DNA of 64,000 bases from Micromonospora tarensis (GCF_016803395.1 NZ_JAEVHL010000006.1:1-64000); one strand, 5' to 3'; numbered from the stretch's first letter, positions 28,414 through 42,400 are shown. Numbers and translations: made by a program. Notes: a model not told the origin generated them from the sequence alone.

Positions 28414-29402
28414 CGACCGGAACGAGTTCTGCTGTCCGGTCCGAGCACGCACCTCCCGGCGCGGTGCCCGTCCTGGTGGCACCGGACGGCGCCGGGAGCG
28501 CATGGGTCGAGCAGCGGCGGACCGAGATCCGTGCCACAGTGGCCGAATCCGGGGCGGTCCTGCTGCGCGGTCTCGGTCTGGCCGACGTCGCGCAGGTGAC
28601 CGCGGCCGCGACCGCGCTCGCCGACGAGCTGGCCGTCGAGCGCGAGGGTTTCGCCAAACGGGTCGAGCACTCCCCCGGCGTGTACTCCTCGTCGGTGTGG
28701 GCGAGCGACCTGCCCATGTGCATGCACCACGAGCTCAGCTACGCCCGGACGATTCCGCAGCTGATGATGTTCGGCTGCCTCCGGCCGGCGGACAGCGGCG
28801 GGACCATCGGCCTCGCCGACGGCGCGGCGATCGCCCAGGCGCTGCCGACCGCGCTCGTCACCCCGTTCGTCCGCGACGGGTGGCTGCTCACCCGCAACTT
28901 CTACCCCGAGGCCGGCCTGTCCTGGCAGGAGGCGTTCGGCACGACCGAGCCGGCCGAGGCGGAGGCGTACTGCCGGGACAACGGCATCATCGCCGAATGG
29001 CGTGCCGACGGTGTGCTGCGCACCCGGCAACGACGCGCCGCGGTGGTCACCCCGGCCGGCCGACCGGATCCGGTCTGGTTCAACCAGATCGCGTTCCTGA
29101 ACCGGTGGACCCTCGACCCGGACATCCGCGACTACCTGGTCGGCGAGTTCGGCGTGCACGGCCTGCCCGTCGACACCGCCTACGGCGACGGCCGCTTCAT
29201 CAACGCGCCGGTCATCGAAGAGATCAACGCGGTGTACGACAGCCACACCGTGCAGGTGCCACTGCGGGCCGGCGACCTGCTGGTCGTCGACAACCTGCGG
29301 ATGACGCACAGCCGCGAGGCCTACACCGGTCCCCGCGAGGTCGTGGTGGCGATGGGCGACCCGACCGACCGGGCCGGCTGGGATCCCGCCTGGCAGCGGT
29401 GA
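28410..29402 (+). CDS. SyrP-like Fe(II)/2-oxoglutarate oxygenase 2
   Basis: A 330-residue paralogue of the preceding gene, with triad H106 and E108 in MHHELSYA and distal H300 in THSREAYTGPRE. The start is the GTG at 28410, which overlaps the previous stop as GTGA; an in-frame TTG at 28401 is less likely. The two proteins share the family architecture but differ clearly, which suggests different target residues or stereochemistry. A perfect terminator hairpin follows its stop, so the pair forms one transcription unit. Confidence 0.88.
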   Translation: MTTGTSSAVRSEHAPPGAVPVLVAPDGAGSAWVEQRRTEIRATVAESGAVLLRGLGLADVAQVTAAATALADELAVEREGFAKRVEHSPGVYSSSVWASDLPMCMHHELSYARTIPQLMMFGCLRPADSGGTIGLADGAAIAQALPTALVTPFVRDGWLLTRNFYPEAGLSWQEAFGTTEPAEAEAYCRDNGIIAEWRADGVLRTRQRRAAVVTPAGRPDPVWFNQIAFLNRWTLDPDIRDYLVGEFGVHGLPVDTAYGDGRFINAPVIEEINAVYDSHTVQVPLRAGDLLVVDNLRMTHSREAYTGPREVVVAMGDPTDRAGWDPAWQR

Positions 29403-29420
29403 CCCGCTGACCACCGAACG

Positions 29421-29446
29421 CGCCCCGGGGCAGTTGCCCCGGGGCG
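29421..29446 (+). terminator. Terminator after the SyrP pair
   Basis: A perfect 12-bp stem (CGCCCCGGGGCA with TGCCCCGGGGCG) and a 2-base loop, followed by a T-containing stretch, begins 19 bases after the second SyrP stop. Confidence 0.75.
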
Positions 29447-29502
29447 CCGTTCTGTTCGCGTCTTCCGTTCGCCGCCGTGCCGATCGGCCGGCCGGTCACG
29501 AT

Positions 29503-29543
29503 CCGGGACCTCTGGGCCGGCTGGTGCGGCCCAGAGGTCCCGG
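29503..29543 (-). terminator. Terminator after NRPS-3
   Basis: A perfect 16-bp inverted repeat (arms 29503-29518 and 29528-29543, 9-base loop) lies 15 bases past the NRPS-3 stop. It is separate from the SyrP terminator, so each convergent unit has its own strong stem. Confidence 0.75.
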
Positions 29544-29557
29544 CGCGACCGCGACGC

Positions 29558-32500
29558 TCACTCCACCAGGTACTGGCGGAGAATCTGGGCGACCTCGGCG
29601 ACCGGGCCCGGTTGCAGTAGCTGCCGGTGCTCGCAACGCACGTCGACCGCGTCGATCCGACCACTGACGTACGGCCGCAGTTGCGCCGTCCGCTCGGTGG
29701 TGACCTCGGCGGCGGTTGCCGGATCCGCCGCCGCCACGACGAGGAGCAGGTCGCCGTCGAAGACGCCCGGACGGTAGTCCACCACCAGGTCCCAGTTGTT
29801 GTTCGTCACCTCGCCGATGCGCAGGATGTGCTGCTCGTCGAAGCTGGCCAGTGAGCTGCCCTCGGCGCGCAGGACCGTCATCACCTCGTCGTGGTCCAGC
29901 GGCCCGGTGCCGAACGTGGCCGGGTCGTGGCCGACAAAGTCGAGCAGCGCGCCGAGCACCTTCTCCTCGTCGGCGACCGGGATCTGCCCGGCGACCATCT
30001 CACGGGTCATCGGCGGCTGGTCCAGATTGGCCAGCAGGGCGACGCGCTCGCCCCGTGCCTGCAACTGGAGGGCGACCTCGTGGGCCAACAGGGCACCCAT
30101 CGACCACCCGAGCAGATGGTACGGGCCGTTCGGCTGGACGGACCGGATGACGGTCAGGTACTCCTCGGCCATCTCGGGGATCGAGCGGGGCAGCTCGGCC
30201 GGGGCGGAGAGCCCGCGTGCCTGGATGCCGTACAGGCCGACCTCCGCCGGCAGGTGTCGCAGCAACCCGCCGTACACCCAGCTGACACCACCGACCGGGG
30301 GCAGGCAGAACAGCGGCGGGCGGGAGCCCCCGGTGCGCAGCGGCAGCAGCAGGCCGAAGCCGTCGCCCTGCCCGGCACCGCCGTCGAGCAGGTCGGCGAG
30401 TTCGGCGACGGTCGGCGCCGCGAACAGGCCCCGGTTGGTCAGCGTGCCGCCCAGCGTGCTCCTGATCCGGCTGGTGAGCTGGATGGAGACGATGCTGTCG
30501 CCGCCCAGCTCGAAGAAGTTGTCGTCGATGCCGACCCGGGGCACGTTGAGCACCTCGGCGAAGAGTTGGCAGAGCACCTCCTCGCGTGGGGTACGCGGGC
30601 CACGGGAGGTGGCCGAGCCACCCGCCGCGGGAGCGGGCAGCGCCGCCCGGTCCACCTTGCCGTTCGCCGTCAACGGCAGGTTCGCCAGCGGCACGACGAC
30701 GCTCGGCACCATGTACTCCGGCAGTGTCCGGGCGATCCGGGCACGCACGTCCGCCGGGTCGACCGCAGCCGGCACGAGGTAGGCCACCAGCTGTTTGCGC
30801 CCCGGCTCGTCCTCGCGGACCAGCACGGTCGCCTGAGTCACGTCCGGATGCTCGGTGAGCGCCGCCTCGATCTCCCCCAGCTCGATCCGCAGGCCGCGGA
30901 CCTTCACCTGGTGGTCGACCCGGCCGGCGAACTCGAGCTGACCGTCGGCGTTCCAGCGCACCAGGTCGCCGGTGCGGTACATCCGCCCGGCCCGTGGGTC
31001 GAACGGATCCGCCACGAAGCGCTGCGCCGTCAACCCGGCCCGCCCGAGGTAGCCCCGGGCCACCCCGGCACCGGCGATGTACAGCTCGCCGAGGACGCCG
31101 GCGGGGGTCGGCGCCAGCCGGTCGTCCAGCACGTAGACGCGCATGTTGTCCAGCGGGCGGCCGATCGGAACCGTGTGCGTGACGCTCTCCGCCACGGTCA
31201 TCCGGTACGACGTCGCGAACGTGGTCGTCTCGGTGGGTCCGTAGCCGTTCGACACCGCGAGGTCCGGGCACGACTCCAGCACCCGACGGACCACCGCGGG
31301 CAGCAGTTGGTCACCGCCGGCCCACAGCTCGCGCAGGCCGGCGAAGCAGCTCGGGTCCTGCTCGGCGAGCAGGTGCATCAGCGCCGCGGTGAGCCAGAGC
31401 GCGGTGATGCCGTGGTCGGCGACGAGTTGGCGCACCGCCGAGGCATCGAGCTGCCCGGGCGGCGCCAGCACCAGCTCACCGCCGTTGAGCAGCGGCACCC
31501 ACAGCTCGTAGGTCGAGGCGTCGAACGCCAGCGGCGAGTGCACCAGGACCCGTTCGTGCCCGTCGCGCCAGCGCCGGTCGGCGGTGAGCGCCAGGATGTC
31601 GCGGTGCGTCACCCCGATGCCCTTCGGCCGGCCGGTGGAGCCGGAGGTGTAGATGATGTAGGCGAGCTGGTCGGGGTGGGGGTTCCCCGGCAGTTCGATG
31701 CCAGCATCGTCGGCGTCGGCGTCGGCGTCGGCGACGAGCACCGGAACGTCGGCGGCGAACGGAAGCGGCATCGAGGCGCTGTCGGCGAGGACCAGCCGCG
31801 CGTCGGTGTCGTCGAGGATCAGCTCGATCCGGGCCGCCGGGTATCGACTGTCCAGCGGCACGTACACCGCGCCGGCACGCAGCACCGCGAGCAGCGAGAC
31901 GATCTGGGTCAGCGAACGCTCCTGCAGCACGGCCACCCGCGACTCCGGCCCGACGCCGGCGGCGACCAACCGACGGGCCAGCCGGTCCGCCCGCGCCGCC
32001 AGGCCGGCGGCGCTGAGGATCCGCGCGCCGTCCACCAGCGCGATCGCGGCGCCGGACCGTCGGACCCGGGCCGCGAAGGCCTGCGGCACCGACATGTCCC
32101 TCGGGCCGGCGGCGGTGGTGTCGTTGTACTCCTCGACCAACCGGCGTCGTTCCGCCTCGGCCAGCAGCTCGATCTGGGTGATCGGCCGGTCCGGCTCGGC
32201 CATCGCGGCGGTCAGCAACAGCACCAGCCGGGCCGCCATCAGTTCGACGGTGGCCCGGTCGAACAACGCGGCGTCGTAGTCGATGACCCCGTCCAGCCCT
32301 CTTCCCCCAGCGCCCTCGCCACCGGCGAAGTTGAAGAAGAGGTCGAACTTGGTGACGCCGGACCGCACGGTCAGCGGCGTCATCGACAACCCCGGCAGCG
32401 CCAACTCCCCCGCGCCGTCGGCGGTGAGGCTCACCAGCACCTGGAACAGCGGGTTGCGGGCCAGCGACCGGGCCGGGTTGAGCTGCTCGACCAGCCGCTC

Positions 32501-33487
32501 GAACGGCACGTCCTGGTTGGCGTACGCGGCCAGGTCAACGGCGCGGACCCGGTCCACCAGGGTCCGGAAGTCGGGATCCCCGCTGGTGTCGGCCCGCAGG
32601 ACCAGCGTGTTGACGAAGAACCCGACCAGGTCGTCGAGTGCCTCGTCGGTACGGCCGGCGACGACCGTGCCGAGCGGAACGTCGGTGCCGGCCCCGAGCC
32701 GGGTCAGCAGCGCGGCGACGCCACTCTGCAGAACCATGAACAGGCTCGCCCCGCGTTCCCGGGCGAACGCCGTGAGCCGGGCGGCCAGCGGCGACGGGAT
32801 CGACACCCGCACCTGGCCACCCCGGTTCCCGGCGACCGGCGGACGGGGCCGGTCGACGGGCAGGCGCAGCTCCTCCGGCAGGCCGGCCAGGGCCCGCGTC
32901 CAGTAGCCAAGCTGCTGGCTGATCGGGCTGTCCAGGTCCTCCTCGTCGCCCAGGACGTCGCGCTGCCAGAGGGCGTAGTCCGCGTACTGGACCGGCAGCG
33001 GCGGCCACGAGGGCGTTCGCCCGTCGGTCCGGGCCGCGTACGCGGTGGCCAGGTCGCGCCCGAGCGGCCCCATCGACGCGCCGTCGGCCGCGATGTGATG
33101 CAGCACCAGCAGCAGGATCGACTCGTGTTCGGTGACGGTCAGCAGGTGCGCCCGCAGCGGCGGCTCGACCGCCAGGTCGAAGCCCCGCAGCGCCAGCCGC
33201 TCCAGCACCTCCGGAACCTGCTCCTCGGCGGCGGTGAGCTGGTCCAGCACCGGGCCGCCTCGGCGGCGGACAGGATGCGCTGATGCGGCACCCCGTCGAC
33301 GTCCGGGTAGATCGTCCGCAGGCTCTCGTGTCGACCGGCCAGATCGGCGAGCGCCCCGCGAAGCGCGGCCACGTCGAGCTCGCCGGTGAGCCGCAGGGCC
33401 AGTGGCATGTTGTACGAACCGCTGCTGCCCTCCACGGCATTGATGAACCAGAGGCGCCGCTGGGCGAACGACAGCGGCAGCACAGCC
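29558..33487 (-). other. Module 10: C-A-PCP-TE, predicted Val and release
   Basis: Boundaries are approximate. The C domain is of LCL type ([20 protein letters not shown]). Specificity residues are D-A-Y-W-W-G-G-T-F-K, a recognised Val code. The TE occupies about 29558-30380. Confidence 0.8.
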
Positions 33488-36400
33488 GGGCGCGGTCGGG
33501 GTTCCAGCGCCGGCCGGGCGGTCGCGGCGGCGTTCACCCGCTCGGCCAGCGCGGCGACGGTCGGTGCCTCGAACACCGCCCTGATCGGCAGGTCGACGCC
33601 CAGGACGGCACGAACACGGTTGACCAGCCGGGTGGCCGACAGCGAGTGGCCGCCCAGATCGAAGAAGACGTCGTCGACCGTGACCGCCGGCAGCCCGAGG
33701 ACCTCGGCGAACAGCTCGGCGAGCGCCCGCTCCTGCGGCGTGCGGGGGGCTCGTCCACCGGTGCTGACCTCGTAGCGCGGCGCGGGCAGCGCCGCCCGGT
33801 CGAGCTTCCCGTTCGCGGTCAGCGGCAACGCGTCCATCGGCACCACCGCGGCGGGCACCAGGTGCTCGGGCAGCCGTTGGCGCAGCCACGCCCGCAGCGC
33901 ACCGCTGTCGACGGCGGAGCCGGTGACGTAGGCGACGAGCTGCCGCTGGCCAGCCTGGTCGGCGCGGACCAGCACGGCGGCCTGGGTCACGCTGGGATGG
34001 TCGACCAGCACACCCTCGATCTCGCCGGGTTCGATCCGATGGCCGCGTAGCTTGATCTGGCTGTCGCTGCGACCGACGAAGTCGAGCGATCCGTCGCCAC
34101 GGCCGCGCACCAGGTCACCGGTCCGGTACAGCCGCCCGCCCGTGCCGTGCGGGTCAGCGACGAACCGGGTCGCGGTGAGCCCGGGCCGTCCCGCGTAGCC
34201 GCGGGCGAGCCCGTCGCCGGCCAGGTACAGCTCGCCGACCACGCCGACGCCGACCGGACGCAGCCGCTCGTCCAGCACGTACAGGCGAACGTTCCACAGC
34301 CCGGTGCCGATGGGCGGATGGATCGCCCCCGACAGCGGCGCGCTCATCGACACCGCGACCGTGGCCTCCGTGGGCCCGTACGCGTTGAGCAGCCGCCGAT
34401 CGCGCGACCAGCGCTCGACCAGCTCCGGCGCGGGTGCCTCACCGCCGACCACGAGCGTGCGCAGGCCGGACAGCGCGACGTCCGGCAGGGTGGTGAGAAC
34501 GCCGGCCGACACCTGTACGTGCGTCACCTCGGCGGTGTCGATGAGGGTGACCAGGTCGTCGCCGGTCGCAGTCGTCCACCAGGGGCCAGCACCAGCGTCG
34601 CCCCGGACAGCAGGGTCATCGCCACGTCGCCGATCGACGGGTCGAACGAGGGCGACACGGCCTGTAGCACCCGGTCGCCGGGTTGGATGGAGAGCCGTTC
34701 GGCGTGCGAGCCGGCCAGCGCCGGGAGGCCGGCGTGCGACACCACCACACCCTTGGGGGTACCGGTGGAGCCGGAGGTGTAGATCATGTAGGCCGCGTGC
34801 TCCGGCCGCAGCCGCACCGGCGGCGCGGTCGCGGCCCGCGCGGCGACGGCCGCCTCCACCGCGGCGTCGTCCAGGACGATGGTCCGGCCCGTCCAGGCGC
34901 CGGAGACCGCTGTGGCCACCGAGGTGACGGTCAGCACCAGTGCCGGCGCGGCGTCCGCGAGCAGCCAGCTCAGCCGCTCGGCGGGCAGCTCGGCGTCGAC
35001 CGGGACATAGCTGCCACCGGCCCGCCAGACGGCCAACATCGCCGTCAGCCACAGCGCCGAGCGGGGCACCACGACCGCCACCACGGATTCCGGTCCGACG
35101 CCCTGATCGGCCAGGTGAACCGCCAGCCGGGTGCTGGCGGCGGCCAGTTCGGCGTACGTCAGCTGCCTCCCGCTGGCGACGTCCGTCACCGCGGTCCGGT
35201 CCGGCCAGGCCGGCAGGGCGGCGTCGAACAACTCAGCGAACCCGCCGGACGGCACCGGTCGGACCGGGCCGTGCCACTGGGTCAGCACCTGCTCCCGCTC
35301 GGCGGCCGGCAGCGCCTCGGCGTCCGTGACCGGCTGCTGCGGGTCGGCGGCGAACGCTTCGAGGATGCCTTCCAGCCGCTGCGCCAGCAGGGCGACGGTG
35401 TCGGCGTCGAAGACGTCGGTCCGGTGGTACAGCCGCACTGAGAGCTGCTGGCCGGTCTGCCCGGAGGCGAGGGCCAGCGGATAGTGGGTGGCATCGCGGA
35501 TGGTGCCGTCGACCACCCCGAGGCCGTGGGTCGCCTCCGCCAGGCCCCCGACGTCGACCGGGAAGTTCTCGAACACGGTCGCGGTGTCGAACAGCTCGGA
35601 GTGGCCGGCCAGCCGCTGGATCTCGCCCAGCCCCAGATGCTGGAACGGCAGCAGGCCCAGTTGCTGCTCGCGGAGCCGGACCAGCACGTCGAGGAGGGTG
35701 TCGGCGGGCTCGACGCGAACCCGGACCGGCAGGGTGTTGACGAAGAGACCGACCATCCGGTCGACGCCCGGCACATCCGTCGGACGGCCGTTGACCGTCT
35801 CGCCGAAGACCACGTCCCGCCGCCCGGTGAGCCCACACAGGAGCAGGCCCCAGGCCCCCTGAACGACCGTGTTCAGTGTGAGACCGTGCCGACGCGCCTG
35901 CGCCCCCACCAGGGCGGTGGTCCGGGCCGGCAGCAGCCGCGCGACCGGGTCGGGCCGCATCGGCGGGCGGTCCCGCCGGGCCGGCGCGACGAGGGTCGGC
36001 TCGTCGAGGCCGGCCAGCGCGGCGCGCCAGGCCTCGGCGGCGGCCTGCGGGTCCTGCTCGGCCAGCCAGGCGAGGTAGTTGCGGAACGGCACCACCGGGG
36101 GGAGCCCGCTGTCGTCACCGCCCGCGCCGTAGAGCGCGAACAGCTCGCCCAGCATGATCGGGCCGGACCAGCCGTCGAGCAGGATGTGGTGATGGGTCAC
36201 CAGCAGCCGGTGCTTCTGCTCGCCGGTACGCACCACGATGAACCGGATCAGCGGGGGCCGCCGCAGCTCGAAGCGCTGCGCGAGGTCCGCCGCGGTCAAC
36301 CTGTCGAGTTCCGCCGCGAGCGCGTCGTCGGCGAGCCCGCGCAGGTCGGTCTCCACCCACGGCACCTCGACGGCACGGTGGATGGCCTGCACCGGTTGTC

Positions 36401-39400
36401 CGTCACTGTCGGAGCGGAACTCCGCGCGCAGGTTCTCGTGCCGGCGCAGCACCGTCTCGGCCGCCCGGCGCAGCGCGACCCGATCCAGCTCACCGGTCAG
36501 ATCGAAGACGAGCTGGACGTTGTACAGGTCGACACCGCGCTCGTCGTAGCGGGCGTGGAACAGCAGCCCGGCCTGTAGCGGCGCCAGCGGCAGCACGTCG
36601 GGTTCGTCGGCGGCGCCGGAGCCGACGCCGGCCCGGCGGAGAGCGCCGCCACCGCCTCCAGCATCCGGAACCACTCCGTCGCCAGGTCGCGGACCTCCGC
36701 CTCGGTCAGCACCTCACGTGGCCAGGTCCAGTGCGCGACAAGGCGCACACCGTCGGCATGGGTGACCGCTGTGGCGTTCACGTTCAGCGCGTGGGGCAGC
36801 GCCATGTCCGCGTCCGCCATCCGGCTCAGGTCCGGACCACCGCCCTCGGCCGGTTCGTCCGGGCTGTCCTGCGGCTCGCTCGCCGAGCCGAGGCGGCCCA
36901 GGTAGTTGAAGCCGATCTGGGGAGCCGCGAAGCGGGCCAGCACCGGGCCGGTCTGCGGGTTGAGGTAGCGAAGCAACCCGTAGCCCAGCCCGCTGTCCGG
37001 GATGTCGGCCAGTTGCCCGGCCACCCTGCGCAGTGCCGCCGCGAGGTCGGGGACCCGGCCGTCCTCCCCCACCACCGTGCCGGGGTCGATCCGGGCGGGG
37101 TAGGAGCTGGTGAACCAGCCGACGGTCCGGGACAGGTCGACGTCCGGGAACAGCTCCTCACGCCCGTGCCCCTCCAGATTCACCAGCACGGCGGAGCCCT
37201 CGTTGCGGCCGGTCCGGCGGCGCCAGCCCGCCACCGCGAGAGCCAACGCGGTGAGCAGGACGTCGTTCACCCCGACACCGTGCCGGGCCGGAACCGCGCC
37301 GAGCAGCGGCTCGGTGATCCCGGCCGGCAGCCGGCACTCGATGAGCCCGGCGGTGCCGAACGTGTCGCGGGCCGGGTCGAGGGGGCGCGTTCCGAGCGGT
37401 GGGTCGTCGGTACCGAGCAGCTCCCGCCAGAGCGTCAGCTCGCGCATCCGGTCGGGCTGGTTGGCTTCCACGGCGAGCTGCGCGGACCAGCTCCGCAGCG
37501 AGGTGCCGACCGGCGCCAGCTCGACCGGCCGACCGTCGAGGCACGCCGCGAACGCCTCCTGCAGGTCGGGCAGGAGCACCCGCCAGGAGACCCCGTCGAT
37601 GACCAGGTGGTGGGCGATCACGGCGAGCTGTCCGGGACGGCCCGCCCCGGAGTCGAACCAGACGCAGCGCAGAACCACGCCGTCGTCCGGGCTCAGCTCG
37701 CCCTGCGCCGTCGTCACCCACTCGGCCGCCCACGCCTCGAGCGCCGGGTCGTCCGGGTCCTGATCGGAGCCGTCCACGTGCCGCACCACCTGGTCGGCGC
37801 GGACCGCGCCGGGCGGCGCGATCGTCAGCGACCAGCCGAAGTCGGGGCCGAGCCGGTGCAGGGTGCAGCGCAGCGCGTCATGGTGGTCAAGCACCGCCTG
37901 CACCGCCGCGAGCACACCCGCCCGGTCCAGGCCCGCCGGCACGGGCACCGACATGGTCTGGTTGAAGTGTTCGATCGACCCACCGCTCTCCCGCAACCAG
38001 TGCATGATCGGGGTGAGGGGCAGCTCTCCGGTTCCGTCGGTGGACGCGGCCGTGCGGGCCGGTTCCGGCTCGTCCAGCACACCGATCGCCGCCGCCAGCG
38101 CGGCCGGGGTCCGGTGGGTGAAGATGTCGCGCGGAGAGAACCGCAGACCGGCCGCCCGGGCCCGACTGACCAGCTGCATCGAGACGATGCTGTCGCCGCC
38201 GAGCTCGAAGAAGCTCTCGTCGACGCCGACCCGGGCCAGCCCCAGCACCTCGGCGTACAGGTCGCAGAGCAGCCGTTCGGTAGCGGTACGCGGTGGGCGG
38301 GCCGCCGCACCCGCACCGAACTCGGGGGCGGGCAGGGCGCGGCGGTCGACCTTGCCGTTGCTTGTCGACGGAATCGTCTCCAGGACCACGAACGCCGCGG
38401 GCACCATGAACTCCGGCAGCGTCGCCACCGCGTGTTCCCGGAGCACCGAGACGCTGATCGAGCGGCCGGCACCGGGAACCACGTAGGCCACGAGCTGGCG
38501 ACGTCCGGGCTGGTCCTCACGCGCCAGTACGACAGCCTGTTCGACGTCGGCGTGCGCGGTGAGCACCGACTCGATCTCGCCCAGCTCGATGCGGATACCG
38601 CGGATCTTGACCTGGGCGTCGCTGCGCCCGGCGTACTCGAGACTGCCGTCCGGCCGCCACCGGGCGAGGTCGCCGGTGCGGTAGAGCCGGGAACCGGGCG
38701 GGCCGAACGGATTCGCGACGAAGCGCTCGGACGTCAGACCCGGCCGGTTGGCGTACCCGCGGGCAAGCCCCGGACCGCCGACGTACAACTCCCCCACCAC
38801 CCCGACGGGCAGCGGCTGCATCCCCGCCGTCAGCACGTAGACCGACGCGTTCCACAGCGGACGGCCGATCGGCGGCACCTCGCCGTGCTCCAGCGGGTCG
38901 CTGATGGTGGCGCAGACGGTGGTCTCGGTCGGCCCGTAGGCGTTGACCATCAGTCGGCCCGGTGCGTACCGCGCGACGAGTTCCGGCGCGCACGCCTCAC
39001 CGCAGGCCATCAGGGCCATGCCGGCCGGCAGGCCGGGCACCGGCAGGGCGGCGAGCGCCACCGGCGGCAGCATGGCGTGGGTGATCCGCCGCTCGGCGAG
39101 CAGCGCCGACAGATCCGGGCCGGGCAGCAGCCGCTCCGCCGGGGCCAGCACCAGCGTGGCGCCGGCCAGCAGGGTCGCCGACATCTCCGAGAAGGCGGCG
39201 TCGAAACTCGGCGAGGCGAACTGCAGCATCCGGCTGCCTGGCCGGACCTCGAACTTCTCCGCCTCGGCACCACCGAGACTCGCCGCGCCGCGGTGGGTGA
39301 CCACGACACCCTTCGGCCGCCCTGTCGAACCGGACGTGTAGATCACATAGGCGGCGTTGTCGACGGAGACCGAACGTGGCGACCACGGCGCGCCGGCGGT

Positions 39401-42400
39401 CGCCGTCGGGTCGTCCAGCAGCAGGACGACGGCGTTCGTCGACGGCAGGGTGGGGGCGAGCGCGCCGGTGGTGAGCAGGGCGGTCGGGGCCGCGTCGGTC
39501 AGCACGTAGTCGATGCGCTCCGGGGGATAACCCGGGTCCACCGGCAGATAGGCCGCGCCGGCCTTGAAGACGGCCAGCACCGCGACGACGAACTCCACGG
39601 ATCGTGGCAGCACCAACGCGACCCGCTGCTCCAGGGCCACCCCGGCGGCGACCAGCCGGGCCGCCAACGCCTCGGCGCGCCGGTTCACCTCGGCGTAGCT
39701 GAGCACCAGGTCGCCGTCCTCGACGGCGGGCGCGTCCGGAGTGTCGCGGACCCACCGCTCGAACAGCTCGGCCCAGGTCTGCTCCGGCACCGGGTGTGCC
39801 GAGTCGTTCCACTCGACGAGGACGCGGTGCCGCTCCTGCGCCGACAGCAGGTCCAGTCGTCCGGCTGGTTGCCGGGGCGCGGCCACGAAGCCCTCCAGGG
39901 CCGACACCAGCCGGGCACCGAGCGCCCGCGCGGTTGCCGCCTCGACCAGGTCCGGCCGGAACGACAGGTGCAGCGACAGCTCCTCGCCGCGCAGCGCCGC
40001 GGCCAGGCTGAGCGGATAGTGGGCGGCGTCCTTGACCTCCGCGTCCGCGACACCCAACTCGTCGGCCGAACGCTGCAGGCTCTCGACGTCGATCGGGTAG
40101 TTCTCGAAGACCACCAGGGTGTCGAACAGCTCACCGACCCCGGCCAGCCGGGTCACCTCGGCCAGCCCGAGGTGCTGGTGCGCCATCAGCCCGGCCTGCC
40201 GCTCCTGCAACTCGCCGAGCAGGTCGGCCAGCGGCGTCGCCGGATCGATTCGCAGCCGGACCGGCAGGGTGTTCACGAACAGGCCGATCATGGCCTCCAC
40301 GCCCGGAAGCTCGGGCGGACGGCCGGCCGAGGTCGCGCCGAAGAGCACGTCGGAGCGGCCGGTGAGCTGACCGATGGTCAACCCCCAGGCGCCCTGCACG
40401 ACAGTGTTCACGGTGAGGCCGGCGGTGCGGGCCGCGCCGGCCAGATCCGTGGCGAGACCCGCGCGCAGCGGCAGCGCCACCCGCTCGGGCACCACCGGAT
40501 CGCGTCGCACGTCGCCGGCCACCACGAGCGTGGGCTCGTCGACCCCGTCCAGCGCGTCCCGCCACGCCGCGTGCGACGCGGCGCGGTCCTGCCCGGCCAG
40601 CCAGACGAGGTAGTCGCGGAACGGCACCGGCGCCGGCAGCGCCGAGTCGTCGCCCCGGGTGCCGTACAGCGCGTACACCTCCGCCATCAGCAGCGGCATC
40701 GACCAGCCGTCCAGCAGGATGTGGTGCACCGTCAACACGAACCGGTGCTCGTCGTCGCCCAGCCGGATCAGCGCGCAGCGCAGCAGTGGCGCACGGCTCA
40801 GGTCGAACCGGGTGGTGCGGTCCTCGGCGAGCACCCGGTCGAGTTCGCTCCCCCGGATCGCGTCCGGCAGGTCCCGCAGGTCGGTCTCGACCCAGTCCGG
40901 GTCGACGTCGTCCGCGATCACCTGCACCGGCGGGCCGGACGCGCGCATGACGAACGACGCGCGCAGATTCGGATGCCGGCGCAGCACGGTCCGGATCGCG
41001 GCCCGCAGCGCGACGGCGTCGACGGTGCCACGCAGTTCGATGGCGGCCTGGATGGTGTAGACGTCGGGCACCTTGTCGTCGTCGTACTGCGCGTGGAACA
41101 GCAGGCCCTCCTGCAACGGCGCCAACGGCAGCAGGTCGGACAGCGCCGGGCAGCCGGCGGCCAGTTGGTCGATCTCGTCCTGCGTCACCTCCAGCAGCGG
41201 CACGTCCGAGGGAGCGAGGCCGGCGACGTCCGGCCGGTCGGCGAGCGCCGCCAGGTCGGCGAGGGCGGCGAACCACAGCTCCGCGAGGGCACGAACGTCG
41301 GCGTCGGTCAGCAGCTCCGCGGAGTACGTCAGGGTCGCGACGACCCGCTCGCCGTCGGAGGTCTTCTGGACTGCGGCGTTGAGGTCGACGGCCAGGGAGA
41401 GCGGCATGTCGGCGTCGGCGCCCGCGAGCTGGCGGACCGGCGCGGTCGAGGGTTGGTCCGGACCGTCGTCGACAGACACCCCGATCCGCCCGAGGTAGTT
41501 GAAGCCGACCTGCGGCTCGGCGAGGGCGGCGAGCTGCACCGAGGTCTCCGGATTGAGGTGACGCAGGAGGCCGAAGCCGAACCCCTTGTCGGGTACGCCG
41601 CGCAGTTGCTCCTTCACCGCCCGCAGCGCCGCCGACACGTTGGCCGCCGTGCCGTCGTGGCCGCCGCCGGCGTCGAGGCGGACCGGGAACAGGTTGGTGA
41701 ACCAGCCCACCGTGCGGGAGAGGTCGACTCCGGGGAGGTCGTGGCGACCGTGCCCCTCCATGGCCACCAGCACCGAGGTGCCGGCCCGGTCGGCGCGCCA
41801 GCGCGGCAGCGCGAGCGCCAGCGCGGTCAGCAGGATCTCGTCGATCCCCGCGCGGAACATCGTCGGCACCCGTTGCAGCAGCGCGTCGGTGAGCGCGGCC
41901 GGCAGCCGCACCGGCAACTGCCGGCCCACGGCGACCACGTCGCGGGCCGGATCGAGCCGACGCGGGGTCAGCAGCGGGTCCGGCGCGGCGAGCACGTCAC
42001 GCCAGTAACCCAGCTCGGCCACCCGGACCGGGTCGGCGGCCAGCTCGACCAACCGGTGTGCCCAGCCACGCAGCGAGGTGCCCACCTGGTCCAGGAGCAC
42101 CTCCGCGCCGTCGGCGGCCGCGCGCAGGCCCGCCTCGACGTCGGGCAGCAGGATGCGCCACGACACGCCGTCGACCGCGAGGTGGTGCACGACCAGCAGG
42201 AGTTGCCCCGGCGCCTCGGGGCCGGCGTCGAGCCAGACGACCTGGATCATCCGACCGGCGCGTGGGGAGAGCCGCGCCGACGCCGCGCGGATCTGCTCGG
42301 CGGCGACCGCGTCGATCCGGGCGGGCGACAGCCCGGTGACGTCGACCCGGCGGACGCAGTCGGCGGGCGAGACCGTGCCGGGCCGGGGCACCTCGAGCGA

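Noticed and set aside
31685-31745. Short GTCGGC-type tandem repeat coding for alternating Asp-Ala inside NRPS-3
   Set aside because: It is an in-frame low-complexity linker (ADADADADD) in a variable loop of the module 10 adenylation domain, not a regulatory or CRISPR repeat.
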